Shown: positions 43,044-52,858 of the stretch, one piece after another
How positions within the stretch are numbered: the stretch's first letter is position 1
Layout: every line of letters starts with the position of its first letter
Origin: Rhizorhabdus wittichii RW1
Lineage (GTDB): Bacteria > Pseudomonadota > Alphaproteobacteria > Sphingomonadales > Sphingomonadaceae
Reading direction: 5' to 3'
Assembly: GCA_000016765.1 (NCBI GenBank)
Contig: CP000699.1
Coordinates: 1,178,001-1,242,000 of the forward strand
Length of the DNA stretch: 64,000 nucleotides
Notes under the pieces: model-generated
The model's input: the letters and a program-made list of their open reading frames with translations, nothing else
The model's database searches: none
Told to the model about the DNA's origin: nothing
Position numbers and translations under genes: made by a program

Positions 43044-44032
43044 GCGCCCATCAGGCGCGCCGCGTGCAGCGCGTGATAGCTGAGCACGCCCGACGCGCCG
43101 GCGCGCTTGAACGCCATCAGCGTCTCCAGCACCATCGCGTCGCGGTCGGCGGCGCCGGCGGCGACCGCCAGCTCGATCATCGCATATTCGCCCGACACCT
43201 GATAGGCGAACACCGGCACCTCGAACCGCTCCTTCACCAGGCGGACAATGTCGAGATAGGGCAGGCCCGGCTTCACCATCACGCTGTCGGCGCCCTCGGC
43301 CAGGTCCAGCGCCACCTCGCGCAGCGCCTCCTCGGCATTGGCGGGGTTCATCTGATAGCCCTTCTTGTCGCCCTTGAGCAGGCCGCGCGTGTCGACCGCG
43401 TCGCGGAACGGGCCGTAGAAGGCGGAGGCATATTTGGCCGCATAGGCCATGATCTGCACGTCGACATGCCCGCCGGCCTCGAGCGCTTCGCGGATCGCGC
43501 CGACCCGGCCGTCCATCATGTCGGAGGGGGCGACGATGTCGCTGCCCGCCTCGGCCTGGACCAGCGCCTGGCCGACCAGCACCTCCTTGGTGGGATCGTT
43601 GAGGACATGGCCGCCGGCGTCGACCAGGCCGTCATGGCCGTGGGTGGTGTAGGGATCGAGCGCGACATCGGTCAGCACGCCGATGTCGGGCACCGCGTCC
43701 TTGATCGTGCGGATCGCCCGGCACATCAGATTGTCGGGGTTGAGCGCCTCGCGCCCGTCGTCGCTGCGCCGGTCGCGCGGCGTGTTGGGGAACAGCGCCA
43801 GGCAGGGAATGCCGGCGTCGCGCGCCTCCTTCGCCCGCGCCGCGATCTGCGCGAGCGGCCAGCGCGAGACGCCCGGCAGCGAGGCGATCGGCTCGACCTC
43901 GTCGCCATTGGCGATGAACAGCGGCCAGATCAGATCGGCGGGGGTGAGGACATTCTCGGCGAAGAGCGCGCGGCTCCAACCATGGCGGCGCGGACGGCGC
44001 AGGCGAAGCGCGGGAAAGGCGGGCTGAGTCAT
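43040..44032 (-). CDS. hemB: delta-aminolevulinic acid dehydratase (porphobilinogen synthase)
   Basis: A 330-residue enzyme that condenses two 5-aminolevulinate molecules into porphobilinogen in heme synthesis. The two active-site lysines are in MAYAAKYASAFYGPFR and DSVMVKPGLPYLD. The metal-binding region reads DVALDPYTTHGHDG, lacking the Cys cluster of zinc enzymes, so it is of the magnesium-dependent type. The start at 44032 is chosen over an upstream in-frame start because MTQPAFPALRLRRPRR fits known N-termini. Cytoplasmic, housekeeping. Confidence 0.96.
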   Translation of the reverse strand: MTQPAFPALRLRRPRRHGWSRALFAENVLTPADLIWPLFIANGDEVEPIASLPGVSRWPLAQIAARAKEARDAGIPCLALFPNTPRDRRSDDGREALNPDNLMCRAIRTIKDAVPDIGVLTDVALDPYTTHGHDGLVDAGGHVLNDPTKEVLVGQALVQAEAGSDIVAPSDMMDGRVGAIREALEAGGHVDVQIMAYAAKYASAFYGPFRDAVDTRGLLKGDKKGYQMNPANAEEALREVALDLAEGADSVMVKPGLPYLDIVRLVKERFEVPVFAYQVSGEYAMIELAVAAGAADRDAMVLETLMAFKRAGASGVLSYHALHAARLMGA

Positions 44033-44078
44033 GCGCGCTGCTTTAGCGGGTGGGGCGAGCGGGTGCAAAGGCGCCAAT

Positions 44079-44168
44079 CGTCATCCCGGCGGAGGCCGGG
44101 ATCTCGGGATAGAGGAGATGAGGGCGAGGCAGGAGCCGCCCGAGATGCCGGCCTCCGCCGGCATGACG
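44079..44168. repeat. paired inverted REP-like element
   Basis: Arms 44079-44108 and 44139-44168 are inverse copies, each holding a short palindrome (CCCGGCGGAGGCCGGG and its inverse). The same consensus, GTCATYCCGGCGRARGCCGGRATCTC, describes the element at 41855-41949. It lies between the divergent hemB and kinase genes, upstream of both, so it cannot be a terminator for either. Confidence 0.75.
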
Positions 44169-44234
44169 ACTGACATCATGCATGATGAAGGAGGCTATGC
44201 ATCCGAAACGATCGTGGCGCGTTGAGCCTTCCGC

Positions 44235-45137
44235 ATGACCCAGCCCGCCTCCCCGCCCCGTTCCGCGATCCTGATCGTCAACGCCCTGTCGCGGCAAGGC
44301 CGCAAGCAGTTCGAGGTCGCGCGCGACAAGCTGCGCGCGGCGGGGATCGAGCTGGCCGACGCGATCGCGATCGACCGGCCCGGCACGCTGGAGACGGTCG
44401 TCGCCGAGGCGATGGCGAGGAAGCCGGCGATGCTGATCGTCGGCGGCGGCGACGGATCGCTGTCCTGCGCGGTCGACCATCTGGTCGGCACCGACACGAT
44501 CTTCGCGCCGCTGCCGCTCGGCACCGCGAACAGCTTCGCCCGGTCGCTGGAGATTCCGCTCGACCTCGACGGGGCGATCGACGTGATCGCCAACGGGGTG
44601 CCGCGCCGCATCGACCTCGGCATGATCGACGACGACTATTATTGCAACTGCGCGGCGATCGGCCTGTCGACCCGGATCGGCGGGCAGATCCCGCCGCTGC
44701 TCAAGAAGAGCCTCGGCCGGCTCGGCTACCTGATCTGGGCGACCTGGCAGTCGATGAAGTTCAAGTCCTTCCGGCTGGTCGTCACCCATGACGGGGTGCG
44801 CGAGGAACGCGACGCGCTGGAGGTGCGGATCGCCAACGGCCCCTATCATGGTGGGGTCGAGCTGGTCGACGAGGCCGATCCGCAGAGCGGCGAGATCGTC
44901 GTGCAGGCGGTGGTCGGCCGATCGCCCGCGCAGCTCGGCTGGAGCTGGTTCACCAGCTGGCTGCGGCTGCGCGCGCGCAAGGACACCACGGTCGAATATC
45001 GCGGCCATGCGATCGGGATCGAGACGATCCCCCCGCAGAAGGTGTCGATCGACGGCGAGGTGCTGGCAAGGACGCCGTTCACCGCGCGGATCGCGGCCGG
45101 CGCCGTGCTGGTGATGACGCCCCGCGCCGCGGGGTGA
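44235..45137 (+). CDS. diacylglycerol/sphingosine kinase family lipid kinase
   Basis: A 300-residue protein with the DAGK catalytic domain: nucleotide loop LIVGGGDGSLSCAVDHL, PLGTANSFARSLEIP, and the C-terminal beta-sandwich domain with IDGEVLARTPF. It would phosphorylate a membrane lipid using ATP. In sphingomonads a sphingolipid or diacylglycerol substrate is conceivable. Single gene, convergent with the MATE transporter gene at 45162. Confidence 0.88.
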   Translation: MTQPASPPRSAILIVNALSRQGRKQFEVARDKLRAAGIELADAIAIDRPGTLETVVAEAMARKPAMLIVGGGDGSLSCAVDHLVGTDTIFAPLPLGTANSFARSLEIPLDLDGAIDVIANGVPRRIDLGMIDDDYYCNCAAIGLSTRIGGQIPPLLKKSLGRLGYLIWATWQSMKFKSFRLVVTHDGVREERDALEVRIANGPYHGGVELVDEADPQSGEIVVQAVVGRSPAQLGWSWFTSWLRLRARKDTTVEYRGHAIGIETIPPQKVSIDGEVLARTPFTARIAAGAVLVMTPRAAG

Positions 45138-45161
45138 CGTCGGTTCAGGGTGACGGGGGGC

Positions 45162-46559
45162 TCAGGCCGGCGCGTGCTCGGCGCGTTCGGCCTGCTCGAC
45201 CAACGAGGTCTTCTTCCAGCCGCCCTGCCGGTAATAGGCCCAGGTCAGCGCGGCGGAGGCCATCGACCCGACCGGGAAGGCCCACCACAGCGCGTCGAAA
45301 TGCAGCCAGGGCTGCGCGAACAGCGCGAAGCCGAGCCGGCAGGCGAACAGGCCGACGATCATGATGATCAGCGGCATCAGCACGACGCCGTTCGCCCGGA
45401 TCGTGCCGAGCATCACCATCGTCGCGCCGGAGAAGAGGAAGCTCCAGCTCGCCAGCAGGTGGATGCGCTCCGCCACCCCGATCGCCGGGCTCCCGGCGCC
45501 GAGGAACAGGCCCAGCACATGATCGTCGACCAGCGTCAGCAGCGCGATCAGGACGCCGGTCATCAGGAAATTGTAGAGCAGGCCGATATTGGTGATCGAC
45601 CCCAGCCGGTCCCAGCGGCCGGCGCCGATATTCTGCGCCGCCATCGCGCTGACCGCCGACGCCACCGCCATCGACGGCATCTGGATATAGTTCCAGAGCT
45701 GGAAGGCGACGCCATAGGCGGCGGTCACGATCACCCCGGCCTGGTTGACCAGCCCGACCATCACCAGCGCGGCGGCGGTGAGTACGAACATCTGCAGGCC
45801 CATCATCATGCCCTTGCCGAAGATCAGGCGGATGAGCGCGGGACCGGGCAGCAGATAGGCGAGTTCGCGGCCGCGCAGCCGGATCGGCAGGTCGCGCCAA
45901 TAGACGACGGCCAGCATGCCGACCATCGACACCCCGTTGGCGATCAGCGTCGCCACGGCCGACCCGACGATCCCCATTTCGGGAAAGGGACCGATCCCGG
46001 CGATGAAGAAGGGATTGAGCCCGGCGTCGAGGACGATCCCGACGATCATGAACCAGAGCGGCGTCATCGCATCGCCGATGCCCCGCAGGGTCATCATCAG
46101 CAGCACCATGATCGCGCTGAACGGCAAGCTCCAGAACATCATCTTGAGATAGGCCGAGGCGAGCGGGGCCGCGTCGGCCGGGGTGCCGAGCAGGTGGAGC
46201 AGCTTGTCGGTCAGGCCGATGCCGATCGCCATCATCACGAAGGATATGCCGAGCAGCAGCGTCGCCGCCGCGCCGACCGCGCGCCGGGCACCGTCGACGT
46301 CCCTGCGGCCCATATGCTGGCCCACCAGGATCATCGCCGCCATGCTGCATCCGAACAGCGCGGAGAAGATCAGGAACAGGATGTTGCTGGCGTTCGCCGT
46401 CGCCGCCAGCGCCCGCTCACCGAGGAAGCGCCCGATCCACACCGTGTTGATCGAGGCGTTGAGCGACTGGAGGACGTTCGCCGCCAGCGTGGGGATGGCG
46501 AACAGCAACAGGGTGCTCGCGATCGGCCCCTGCGTCAGGTCCTGCCGTCCCCCCGCCAT
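45162..46559 (-). CDS. MATE-family multidrug efflux transporter
   Basis: A 465-residue inner-membrane protein with about twelve hydrophobic segments, organised as two MatE repeats (about 15-180 and 240-400). Typical motifs are LAANVLQSLNASINTVWIGRFLG and GQHMGRRDVDGARRAV. It would expel cationic compounds by Na+ or H+ antiport. The ATG at 46559 lies 5 bp after the valS stop, so it is probably co-transcribed with valS. Confidence 0.92.
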   Translation of the reverse strand: MAGGRQDLTQGPIASTLLLFAIPTLAANVLQSLNASINTVWIGRFLGERALAATANASNILFLIFSALFGCSMAAMILVGQHMGRRDVDGARRAVGAAATLLLGISFVMMAIGIGLTDKLLHLLGTPADAAPLASAYLKMMFWSLPFSAIMVLLMMTLRGIGDAMTPLWFMIVGIVLDAGLNPFFIAGIGPFPEMGIVGSAVATLIANGVSMVGMLAVVYWRDLPIRLRGRELAYLLPGPALIRLIFGKGMMMGLQMFVLTAAALVMVGLVNQAGVIVTAAYGVAFQLWNYIQMPSMAVASAVSAMAAQNIGAGRWDRLGSITNIGLLYNFLMTGVLIALLTLVDDHVLGLFLGAGSPAIGVAERIHLLASWSFLFSGATMVMLGTIRANGVVLMPLIIMIVGLFACRLGFALFAQPWLHFDALWWAFPVGSMASAALTWAYYRQGGWKKTSLVEQAERAEHAPA

Positions 46560-46564
46560 CGCGG

Positions 46565-49255
46565 TCAGCCCAGACGGGCGAGCGCGGCGCCGAGCTGCTC
46601 GGCCTCCAGGCTCTTCTCGGCATGGTCGGCGCGCGCCTTCTCGACCGCCTCGGGCTTCGCCTTCTCGACGAAGGCCGGGTTGCCGAGGCGGGCGGCGAGG
46701 CCGTCGCGCTCCTTCTCGGCCGCGGCGATGCCCTTGGCGAGGCGCGCCCGCTCGGCATCGAGGTCGATCACCCCTTCGAGCGGCAGCACATAGGTCGCCT
46801 CGTCGACGACGACCTGCGCCGCGCCGCCGGCCGGGGCCTCGCCCTCGGCCAGGTCGATCCGCGCCATCCGTGCGATCGCCACCGCGTTCGCCGCGAGCCG
46901 CCGCCGGGTCTCCTCGGAAGCGCCGCGCGCATAAGCGGGCAGCCGCGCGCCCGGTGGCACGTTGAGGCCGGTGCGCGCCGCGCGGACCTCGCCCACCATG
47001 CGGATCAGCCAGTCGATCTCCTGCTGCGCCGCCGGATCGATCGCGCGCGCATCGGCCATCGGCCATTTCGCGACGATGATGTCGTAATCCCGCCGGCCGA
47101 GGGCGTGCCACAGCTCCTCGGTGATGAACGGCATGAACGGGTGGAGCATGACCAGGATCTGGTCGAGCACCCAGCCCGCGACCGCGCGCGTCTCGGCCGC
47201 CTGCCCTTGGTCGGCGCCCTCGGCGAGGACCGGCTTGATCAGCTCCAGATACCAGTCGCAGAAGCTCGCCCAGACGAACTGGTAGATCGTGTTGGCGGAC
47301 TCGTCGTAGCGCAGGTCGGCGATGGCGAGGTCGAGCGCCTGCACCGTCCTGACCGTCTCGGCGATGATCCAGCGGTTGACCGCCAGTTCGGCCGCCGGCG
47401 GCTCGATCGTCGTCGACGCGCCGATGCCGTTGCCCTGCGCGAAGCGGGCCGCGTTCCACAGCTTGGTCGCGAAGTTGCGATAGCCCTCGACCCGCTTCTC
47501 GTCGAGCTTGATGTCGCGGCCCTGGCTCTCCATCGCGGTCAGCGTGAAGCGCAGCGCGTCGGCGCCGTACTTGTCGATCAGGCCCAGGGGATCGACCGTG
47601 TTGCCCTTCGACTTCGACATCTTCGACCCGTCCGCCGCGCGGACCAATCCGTGCAGGTAGAGGGTGCGGAACGGCACCTCGCCCATGAAGTGCAGGCCCT
47701 GCATGATCATGCGGGCGTCCCAGAAGAACAGGATGTCGAAGCCCGAGATCAGCACGTCGTTGGGATAGTGGCGCTGGAGCTTCGAGGCCTTGCCGGCGGC
47801 GCCCGCCTGATAGGCCTCGGGCGGCTGCTGGCCGGCCTGGTCGGGCCAGCCGATCGTGCCGAACGGCCACAGCGCCGAGGAGAACCAGGTGTCGAGCACG
47901 TCGGAATCCCGGGTCAGCGCCTTGCCGCCGGCGAGCGCCGACGCGGCCGCCTCGTCCTCGGCGACGTAGACCTGGCCGTCGGCGTCGTACCAGGCCGGGA
48001 TCTGGTGGCCCCACCAGAGCTGGCGCGAGACGCACCAGGGCTGGATGTTGTCGAGCCAGTTATAATAGGTCTTGGTCCAGCTTTCGGGGACGACCCTGAT
48101 CGCGCCCGATCGCACCGCCTCGATCGCGGGCTTGGCCAGCGTCTCGGCATCGACATACCATTGGTCGGTCAGCCAGGGCTCGATCACCGCGTTGGAGCGG
48201 TCGCCATAGGGCGTCTGGATGACGCGGTCCTCGACCTTCTCCAGCCGGCCCTCGGCCTCGATCGCCGCGACCACCTTCCTGCGCGCCTCGAACCGGTCGA
48301 GGCCGAGATAGTCGGCGGGGATCAGCCCGTCGGCGGTCTGGACGACCTTCGCCTCGGCATCGAGCATGTTGAGCATGTCGGCCGGCTTGAAGCCGGCGCG
48401 CTTGCCCACCTCGAAATCGTTGAAGTCGTGGCCCGGCGTGATCTTCACCGCGCCCGAACCCAGCTCCGGATCGGCATGTTCGTCGGCGACGATCGGGATC
48501 AGCCGGCCGGTGATCGGCAGCTTGACCGACTTGCCGATCAGCGCGCGGTAGCGGCCGTCCTCGGGGTTCACCGCGACCGCCATGTCGGCGAGCATCGTCT
48601 CCGGCCGGGTCGTGGCGACCGAGATCGCACCCGATCCGTCGGCGAGCGGATAGGAGAAGTGCCAGAAGCTGCCCTGCACCTCCTTGGTCTCGACCTCGAG
48701 GTCGGAGATCGCGGTCTTGAGGCCCGGATCCCAGTTGACCAGCCGCTTGTCGCGATAGAGCAGACCCTGATTGTAGAGATCGACGAACACCTTGAGGACC
48801 GCCTTCGAGAAGCCCTCGTCCATGGTGAAGCGCTCGTTCGCCCAGTCGCACGACGCGCCGAGCCGGCGGAGCTGGCGGGTGATCGTGCCGCCGCTCTCCT
48901 CCTTCCACTCCCACACCTTGGCGATGAACTGCTCGCGCGTGAAATCGGTGCGCTTCTGCCCCTTGGCGTCGAGCTGCCGCTCGACCACCATCTGGGTGGC
49001 GATGCCGGCATGGTCGGTGCCGACCACCCACAGCGCGTCCTTGCCCTTCAGCCGGGCGTGGCGGATCAGCACGTCCTGCAACGTGTCGTCGAGCGCATGG
49101 CCGATGTGCAGGCTGCCCGTGACGTTGGGCGGCGGGATCACGATGGTATAGGGCTCGGCCTCCGGACGTTCCGGGCGGAACAGGCCGTTGTCTTCCCAAT
49201 GGGCATACCAGCGCGCCTCGATGGCGGCGGGGTCGAAGGTCTTGTCGATCGTCAT
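46565..49255 (-). CDS. valS: valyl-tRNA synthetase
   Basis: An 896-residue class I aminoacyl-tRNA synthetase. Signature [21 protein letters not shown] (HIGH motif, about residues 41-60) and KMSKSKGN (KMSKS motif) are present, with the CP1 editing domain between ([10 protein letters not shown]). The C-terminal coiled-coil arm typical of ValS is visible ([27 protein letters not shown]). Housekeeping, cytoplasmic. Upstream is the zeta-like toxin pair, which separates it from the popZ-like gene. Confidence 0.97.
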   Translation of the reverse strand: MTIDKTFDPAAIEARWYAHWEDNGLFRPERPEAEPYTIVIPPPNVTGSLHIGHALDDTLQDVLIRHARLKGKDALWVVGTDHAGIATQMVVERQLDAKGQKRTDFTREQFIAKVWEWKEESGGTITRQLRRLGASCDWANERFTMDEGFSKAVLKVFVDLYNQGLLYRDKRLVNWDPGLKTAISDLEVETKEVQGSFWHFSYPLADGSGAISVATTRPETMLADMAVAVNPEDGRYRALIGKSVKLPITGRLIPIVADEHADPELGSGAVKITPGHDFNDFEVGKRAGFKPADMLNMLDAEAKVVQTADGLIPADYLGLDRFEARRKVVAAIEAEGRLEKVEDRVIQTPYGDRSNAVIEPWLTDQWYVDAETLAKPAIEAVRSGAIRVVPESWTKTYYNWLDNIQPWCVSRQLWWGHQIPAWYDADGQVYVAEDEAAASALAGGKALTRDSDVLDTWFSSALWPFGTIGWPDQAGQQPPEAYQAGAAGKASKLQRHYPNDVLISGFDILFFWDARMIMQGLHFMGEVPFRTLYLHGLVRAADGSKMSKSKGNTVDPLGLIDKYGADALRFTLTAMESQGRDIKLDEKRVEGYRNFATKLWNAARFAQGNGIGASTTIEPPAAELAVNRWIIAETVRTVQALDLAIADLRYDESANTIYQFVWASFCDWYLELIKPVLAEGADQGQAAETRAVAGWVLDQILVMLHPFMPFITEELWHALGRRDYDIIVAKWPMADARAIDPAAQQEIDWLIRMVGEVRAARTGLNVPPGARLPAYARGASEETRRRLAANAVAIARMARIDLAEGEAPAGGAAQVVVDEATYVLPLEGVIDLDAERARLAKGIAAAEKERDGLAARLGNPAFVEKAKPEAVEKARADHAEKSLEAEQLGAALARLG

Positions 49256-49298
49256 GATGGCGCCGGCTTTAGCGGGGACGACCGGCCCTGCGCCACCC

Positions 49299-49916
49299 TC
49301 AATCTTGCGGATGAAGCAGGCTCTGCATCAAATCGTCCGGGATTTTTGCGCTGAGCATGATCTCACCGCCCTGCTTGCGCCCGACGAGTTGAGGCTCGCT
49401 CGTCGAATTGTCGAAAATCCAAGCCTCGTCCGCCGCGTGGAGGAACCAACCCGCCTGTGCGAAGGATCGTATGCGCCTGTCGCGCACCTTGTCCGCCGGC
49501 ACGTCGTGTCCGCCTTTCAGAACGCGAACCCGAATGCGGTCCAATTGGAGGTCGGCAGAGCGGAGATAGACGTAGATCAAACGGACTTCGAACCCGACCG
49601 CCTTGGCCTTTTCCACCAGTGAACGATATTTCGGCGTCGAGAGGACAGTCTCGACACCGATCGTCTGATGGACGGCGATCGATGATTCCAGCCAGGTCTC
49701 GATCCTTCGGACGGCAGCCAGATTGGCGGTCCGCAGATCGAGCCGCTCGGCATCCATGATCCGTTGGGTCAGGAGATCCGGATTGATGATCCAGACCGAT
49801 CCGCCGAACTCATCGACATCGCTGCGGTCATAAGCCGAACTCTTGCCCGAACCATTGGGCCCGGCAACGATCCAGAGGCGGGGTCGCAAAGCAGCCCGCA
49901 CCGTCTGCTTGGTCAT
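49299..49916 (-). CDS. zeta-toxin-like P-loop kinase
   Basis: A 205-residue protein. Walker A is [12 protein letters not shown] (about residues 17-28). The segment [10 protein letters not shown] fits the NPD motif of zeta toxins, and [34 protein letters not shown] fits their second region (ET-S). Zeta toxins phosphorylate UDP-N-acetylglucosamine precursors and poison wall synthesis. Short size and the 4-bp overlap with a 71-residue gene ahead of it suggest a toxin-antitoxin pair. A non-toxic kinase role cannot be excluded. Confidence 0.78.
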   Translation of the reverse strand: MTKQTVRAALRPRLWIVAGPNGSGKSSAYDRSDVDEFGGSVWIINPDLLTQRIMDAERLDLRTANLAAVRRIETWLESSIAVHQTIGVETVLSTPKYRSLVEKAKAVGFEVRLIYVYLRSADLQLDRIRVRVLKGGHDVPADKVRDRRIRSFAQAGWFLHAADEAWIFDNSTSEPQLVGRKQGGEIMLSAKIPDDLMQSLLHPQD

Positions 49917-50128
49917 TTGGCCTCGGCGGCTCGGTTATCCTGACGGGCGCGGCGGACGTTCGCGCGGAAGGCAGCTTCGAAGTCCGCCCCGAAATCGGGG
50001 CTGTCGGCATCGACCACGCGGACGCGCACCACATCGCCATCCATCCGAGCCGTCCGATATTTCGGCTTGCTCGGCTTGCCCGACGGAAGCGGCCCATCGA
50101 CGATGAGGATTTTCGCGTCCTTTTTCAT
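49913..50128 (-). CDS. putative antitoxin partner of the zeta-like toxin
   Basis: A 71-residue charged protein (MKKDAKILIVDGPLPSGKPSKPKYRTARMDGDVVRVRVVDADS...). Not similar to the classical epsilon antitoxin by eye, but its place (first gene, stop overlapping the toxin start as ATGA) and size are those of an antitoxin. The C-terminal half ([22 protein letters not shown]) is a likely amphipathic helix that could cover the toxin. Start at 50128 is the only good one. Function is inferred from position. Confidence 0.6.
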   Translation of the reverse strand: MKKDAKILIVDGPLPSGKPSKPKYRTARMDGDVVRVRVVDADSPDFGADFEAAFRANVRRARQDNRAAEAK

Positions 50129-50167
50129 CGTTTCAAGATAGGCTCGATCACCGCCGGGCGAAAGCCC

Positions 50168-52210
50168 TCATTTCCCCTTGGTATGCTCGTCCATCCAGCC
50201 GAGCACCTCGGTATACCATTGGATGCTGTTCTTCGGCTTGAGTATCCAGTGGTTCTCGTCGGGATAGACCACCAGCCGCGATTCGATGCCGCGGCGCTGA
50301 GCGGCGGTGAAGGCGGCGATCCCCTGGGTATAGGGGATGCGGAAGTCCTTCTCGCCGTGGATGACGAGCATCGGCGTCTTCCAGGCGGCGACGTGGTTGA
50401 CCGGGTTCCACTTCTCGTAATTGGCCGGCACCTCGAAATAGGGGCCGCCATGCTCCCATTCGTCGAACCACAGCTCCTCGGTCTCGTAAGCCATGGCGCG
50501 CGCGTCGAACACGCCGGCATGGGTGACGAGGCACTTGAACCCGTCGGGCCAGTTGCCCGCGATCCAGTTCATCATATAGCCGCCATAGGAGCCGCCCGCC
50601 GCGCAGGCGCGGCTGCCGTCGAGCCAGCCATATTTGGCGGTCACGGCCGCGAAGCCGAGCTTCAGATCCTCGAGCGGCTTGCCGCCCCAGTCCTTGTTGA
50701 TCGCGTCGGTGAAGGCCTGGCCGTAGCCGGTCGACCCGTGGAAATCGACCATCACCGCGCCATAGCCCGCGCCCGCGAACAGCGCCGGGTTCCAGCGATA
50801 GGACCAGCCGTTGCCGAAGCTGCTCTGCGGGCCGCCATGGACGAGGAAGGCCATCGGCGCCTTGGCGCCCTCGGCCAGCCCTGCGGGCTTCATCACATAG
50901 GCCCAGACGGTGTCGCCGTTCGCGCCCTTGAAGCCGACATGCTCGACGCCCGGCATGTCGATGCCGGCGAGCTTGTCCTTGTTGACCCAGGTCAGGCGGG
51001 TCGGCTTGCCGCCGGCCTTCACGCCGGTCCCGGCGTAGAAGTCGGACGGGGCGGTCAGGCTGTTCAATGTATAGACATAACCCCTGGGCGTCGCGAGGAC
51101 GCCGGCCGCGGTGCCCTCCCCGGTCAGCCGGGCCGGCTTGCCGGTGGCGAGGTCGACCGCGAACACCGCGTCGTCGCCGGTGTCCTGCGCGGTGGCGTAG
51201 AGCGTCTTGCCGTCCCTGCTCCAGGCGAGGCTGCCGACCGAACGGTCCCAGCCCTCGGTCAGCGCGCGGACCTCGCCGGTGGCGAGGTTGCGGAGCTGGA
51301 TCACCTGCCGGTCGGCCTCGTAGGTCGGCCGCTTCATCGCGACATAGGCGAGCCACTTGCCGTCGGGCGAGACGGTCGGCAGCGTGTCGGTGGCCTGGTT
51401 GGCCTCGGTCAGGTTGACCGGCGCGGCCGACCCGTCGGCGGGCGCCGCGAAGATGTCGAGATTGGTCGACAGCGGCTCGGTCGTCCCCGCCTCGCGCAGG
51501 GTGAAATAGACGGTCCTGCCGTCCTTGCTCCAGGCGATCTCGCTGCCGTCGCCGAACGGCTTGGACGGCGTGTCGCCGACCAGCGCGCCGCCGATCGCGA
51601 CGCCGTCGCCGGTCGCCTTGCCGCCCGCCAGCGGCAGGACGAAGAGCTGCGACCGCTGGCCGTCGCTCCACGTGTCCCAATGGCGGACGAAATAATGGTC
51701 GTAGGTGCGGGCGCTGCCGCCGTCCTTGCTCGCGGCCTTGTCGGCGAGCGATTTCGCGCCGACCGGGCGATCGGCCCAGACGAGCAGCTTGTCGCCGGTC
51801 GGCGCGATCCGGAAGCCGCTCACGTCCTGGTCGGCGACCAGCTCGGGCGCGCCGCCCGCGATCGCGACCCGCCACACCGCCGACTTGCCGCCGTTGTCGG
51901 CGGTGAAGAACACCCATTGGCCGTCGGGCGAGAAGGCGGGACCGGACTCGCTCTTCGCCGGATCGGCGGCGAGCTTCTCGGGAACCGCGCCCTTGCGCGA
52001 CAGGTCGAGGCGCCACAGGTCGGTGCGGCCCTTGTTCGCGGCCATGTCGGTCTCGCGCTGGTCCCAGACCAGCCAGCGGCCGTCCGGCGACACGTCGGCG
52101 CCGCCGATGCGCGAGAGGGAGACGACGTCGTTGATGGTGAGCGGGCGGGCCTGCGCCGCAGCGCCGAGACCCGCGATCAGGCCGATGGCCAGAAGCGATG
52201 TTTTCTGCAT
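50168..52210 (-). CDS. S9 family (prolyl oligopeptidase/acylaminoacyl-peptidase) serine peptidase
   Basis: A 680-residue exported peptidase with a signal peptide (MQKTSLLAIGLIAGLGAAAQA). The N-terminal beta-propeller (about 30-420; repeats such as VSPDGRWLVW, FSPDGQWVFF, WSRDGKTLY) gates the C-terminal alpha/beta hydrolase domain. The catalytic Ser is in GGSYGGYMM, the Asp in HGEKDFRIPY and the His in DENHWILKP. It resembles dipeptidyl-peptidase/acylaminoacyl-peptidase relatives and should trim peptides in the periplasm. Single-gene unit between the antitoxin and popZ-like genes. Confidence 0.93.
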   Translation of the reverse strand: MQKTSLLAIGLIAGLGAAAQARPLTINDVVSLSRIGGADVSPDGRWLVWDQRETDMAANKGRTDLWRLDLSRKGAVPEKLAADPAKSESGPAFSPDGQWVFFTADNGGKSAVWRVAIAGGAPELVADQDVSGFRIAPTGDKLLVWADRPVGAKSLADKAASKDGGSARTYDHYFVRHWDTWSDGQRSQLFVLPLAGGKATGDGVAIGGALVGDTPSKPFGDGSEIAWSKDGRTVYFTLREAGTTEPLSTNLDIFAAPADGSAAPVNLTEANQATDTLPTVSPDGKWLAYVAMKRPTYEADRQVIQLRNLATGEVRALTEGWDRSVGSLAWSRDGKTLYATAQDTGDDAVFAVDLATGKPARLTGEGTAAGVLATPRGYVYTLNSLTAPSDFYAGTGVKAGGKPTRLTWVNKDKLAGIDMPGVEHVGFKGANGDTVWAYVMKPAGLAEGAKAPMAFLVHGGPQSSFGNGWSYRWNPALFAGAGYGAVMVDFHGSTGYGQAFTDAINKDWGGKPLEDLKLGFAAVTAKYGWLDGSRACAAGGSYGGYMMNWIAGNWPDGFKCLVTHAGVFDARAMAYETEELWFDEWEHGGPYFEVPANYEKWNPVNHVAAWKTPMLVIHGEKDFRIPYTQGIAAFTAAQRRGIESRLVVYPDENHWILKPKNSIQWYTEVLGWMDEHTKGK

Positions 52211-52292
52211 GGCAGAGGCCTAGACCAAAATGGTCCCGCTCGCCAAGACTGTATGACCCTGGTGGTACAGCCTTGGGATCAGCCCCTCCGCA

Positions 52293-52844
52293 TCACCCCT
52301 TGTCGGTCATCCGCCGAATCTCGGCCTGGACGAGCCGCTCGACCATGTCGGGCAGGTTGCGCTCGATCCAGTCGGCCAGCATCGGCTGCAGCATCTCCCG
52401 CACCAGCGCGTCGAGGGTGACGTCGCCGCCGGTCGAACGCGGCGCCGGCGTGCGCGGCAGCAGGTCGCGCGGCACCGGGCGCGGCGCCGGCTCGGGCATC
52501 TCCGCCTCGGCCTGGCGCAGCCGCTCGACCGCGCGCTGGACGGGAGCCGGCGCGGGCGCGGGCGCCATCTGCGGCGGCGGCGCGGGCGCGTGGTGGCGCG
52601 CCTGGAAGGCGTCGGGCACCCGGTCGGTCAGCTCGAGGATCGAATCGGGCGGGGTCGGATCGGCGCGCCGCGGCCAGGGCGGCGCCGGATCGGCAGGCGC
52701 GACGCGCGGCGGCTCGGGCGGAGCCTGGACGGGCGGCGCCATCGCCGCGGCCATCGGCCTCGGCGGTGCGGGATCGTCGTGGATGATTCGCTTGATGGAA
52801 GCCAGGATGTCTTCCATCGACGGTTCGGGACGCGGATCGGCCAT
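52293..52844 (-). CDS. PopZ-like DUF2497 polar organising protein
   Basis: A 183-residue low-complexity protein with the family's two conserved ends. The N-terminal helix SMEDILASIKRIIHDD and the C-terminal helices LVREMLQPMLADWIERNLPDMVERLVQAEIRR flank a Pro/Ala-rich acidic linker, the arrangement of Caulobacter PopZ. It would self-assemble at the cell pole and recruit chromosome-partition partners. Orthologous genes usually sit close to valS and tolC in alphaproteobacteria; here valS is separated by the S9 peptidase and the toxin pair. Confidence 0.85.
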   Translation of the reverse strand: MADPRPEPSMEDILASIKRIIHDDPAPPRPMAAAMAPPVQAPPEPPRVAPADPAPPWPRRADPTPPDSILELTDRVPDAFQARHHAPAPPPQMAPAPAPAPVQRAVERLRQAEAEMPEPAPRPVPRDLLPRTPAPRSTGGDVTLDALVREMLQPMLADWIERNLPDMVERLVQAEIRRMTDKG

Positions 52845-52858
52845 GCGCCGGATATAGG

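Noticed and set aside
46622-49354. A plus-strand open frame of about 900 codons opposite valS
   Set aside because: Antisense shadow of valS. The same explanation covers the long opposite frames at 708-2225, 5611-7743 and 50183-52420.
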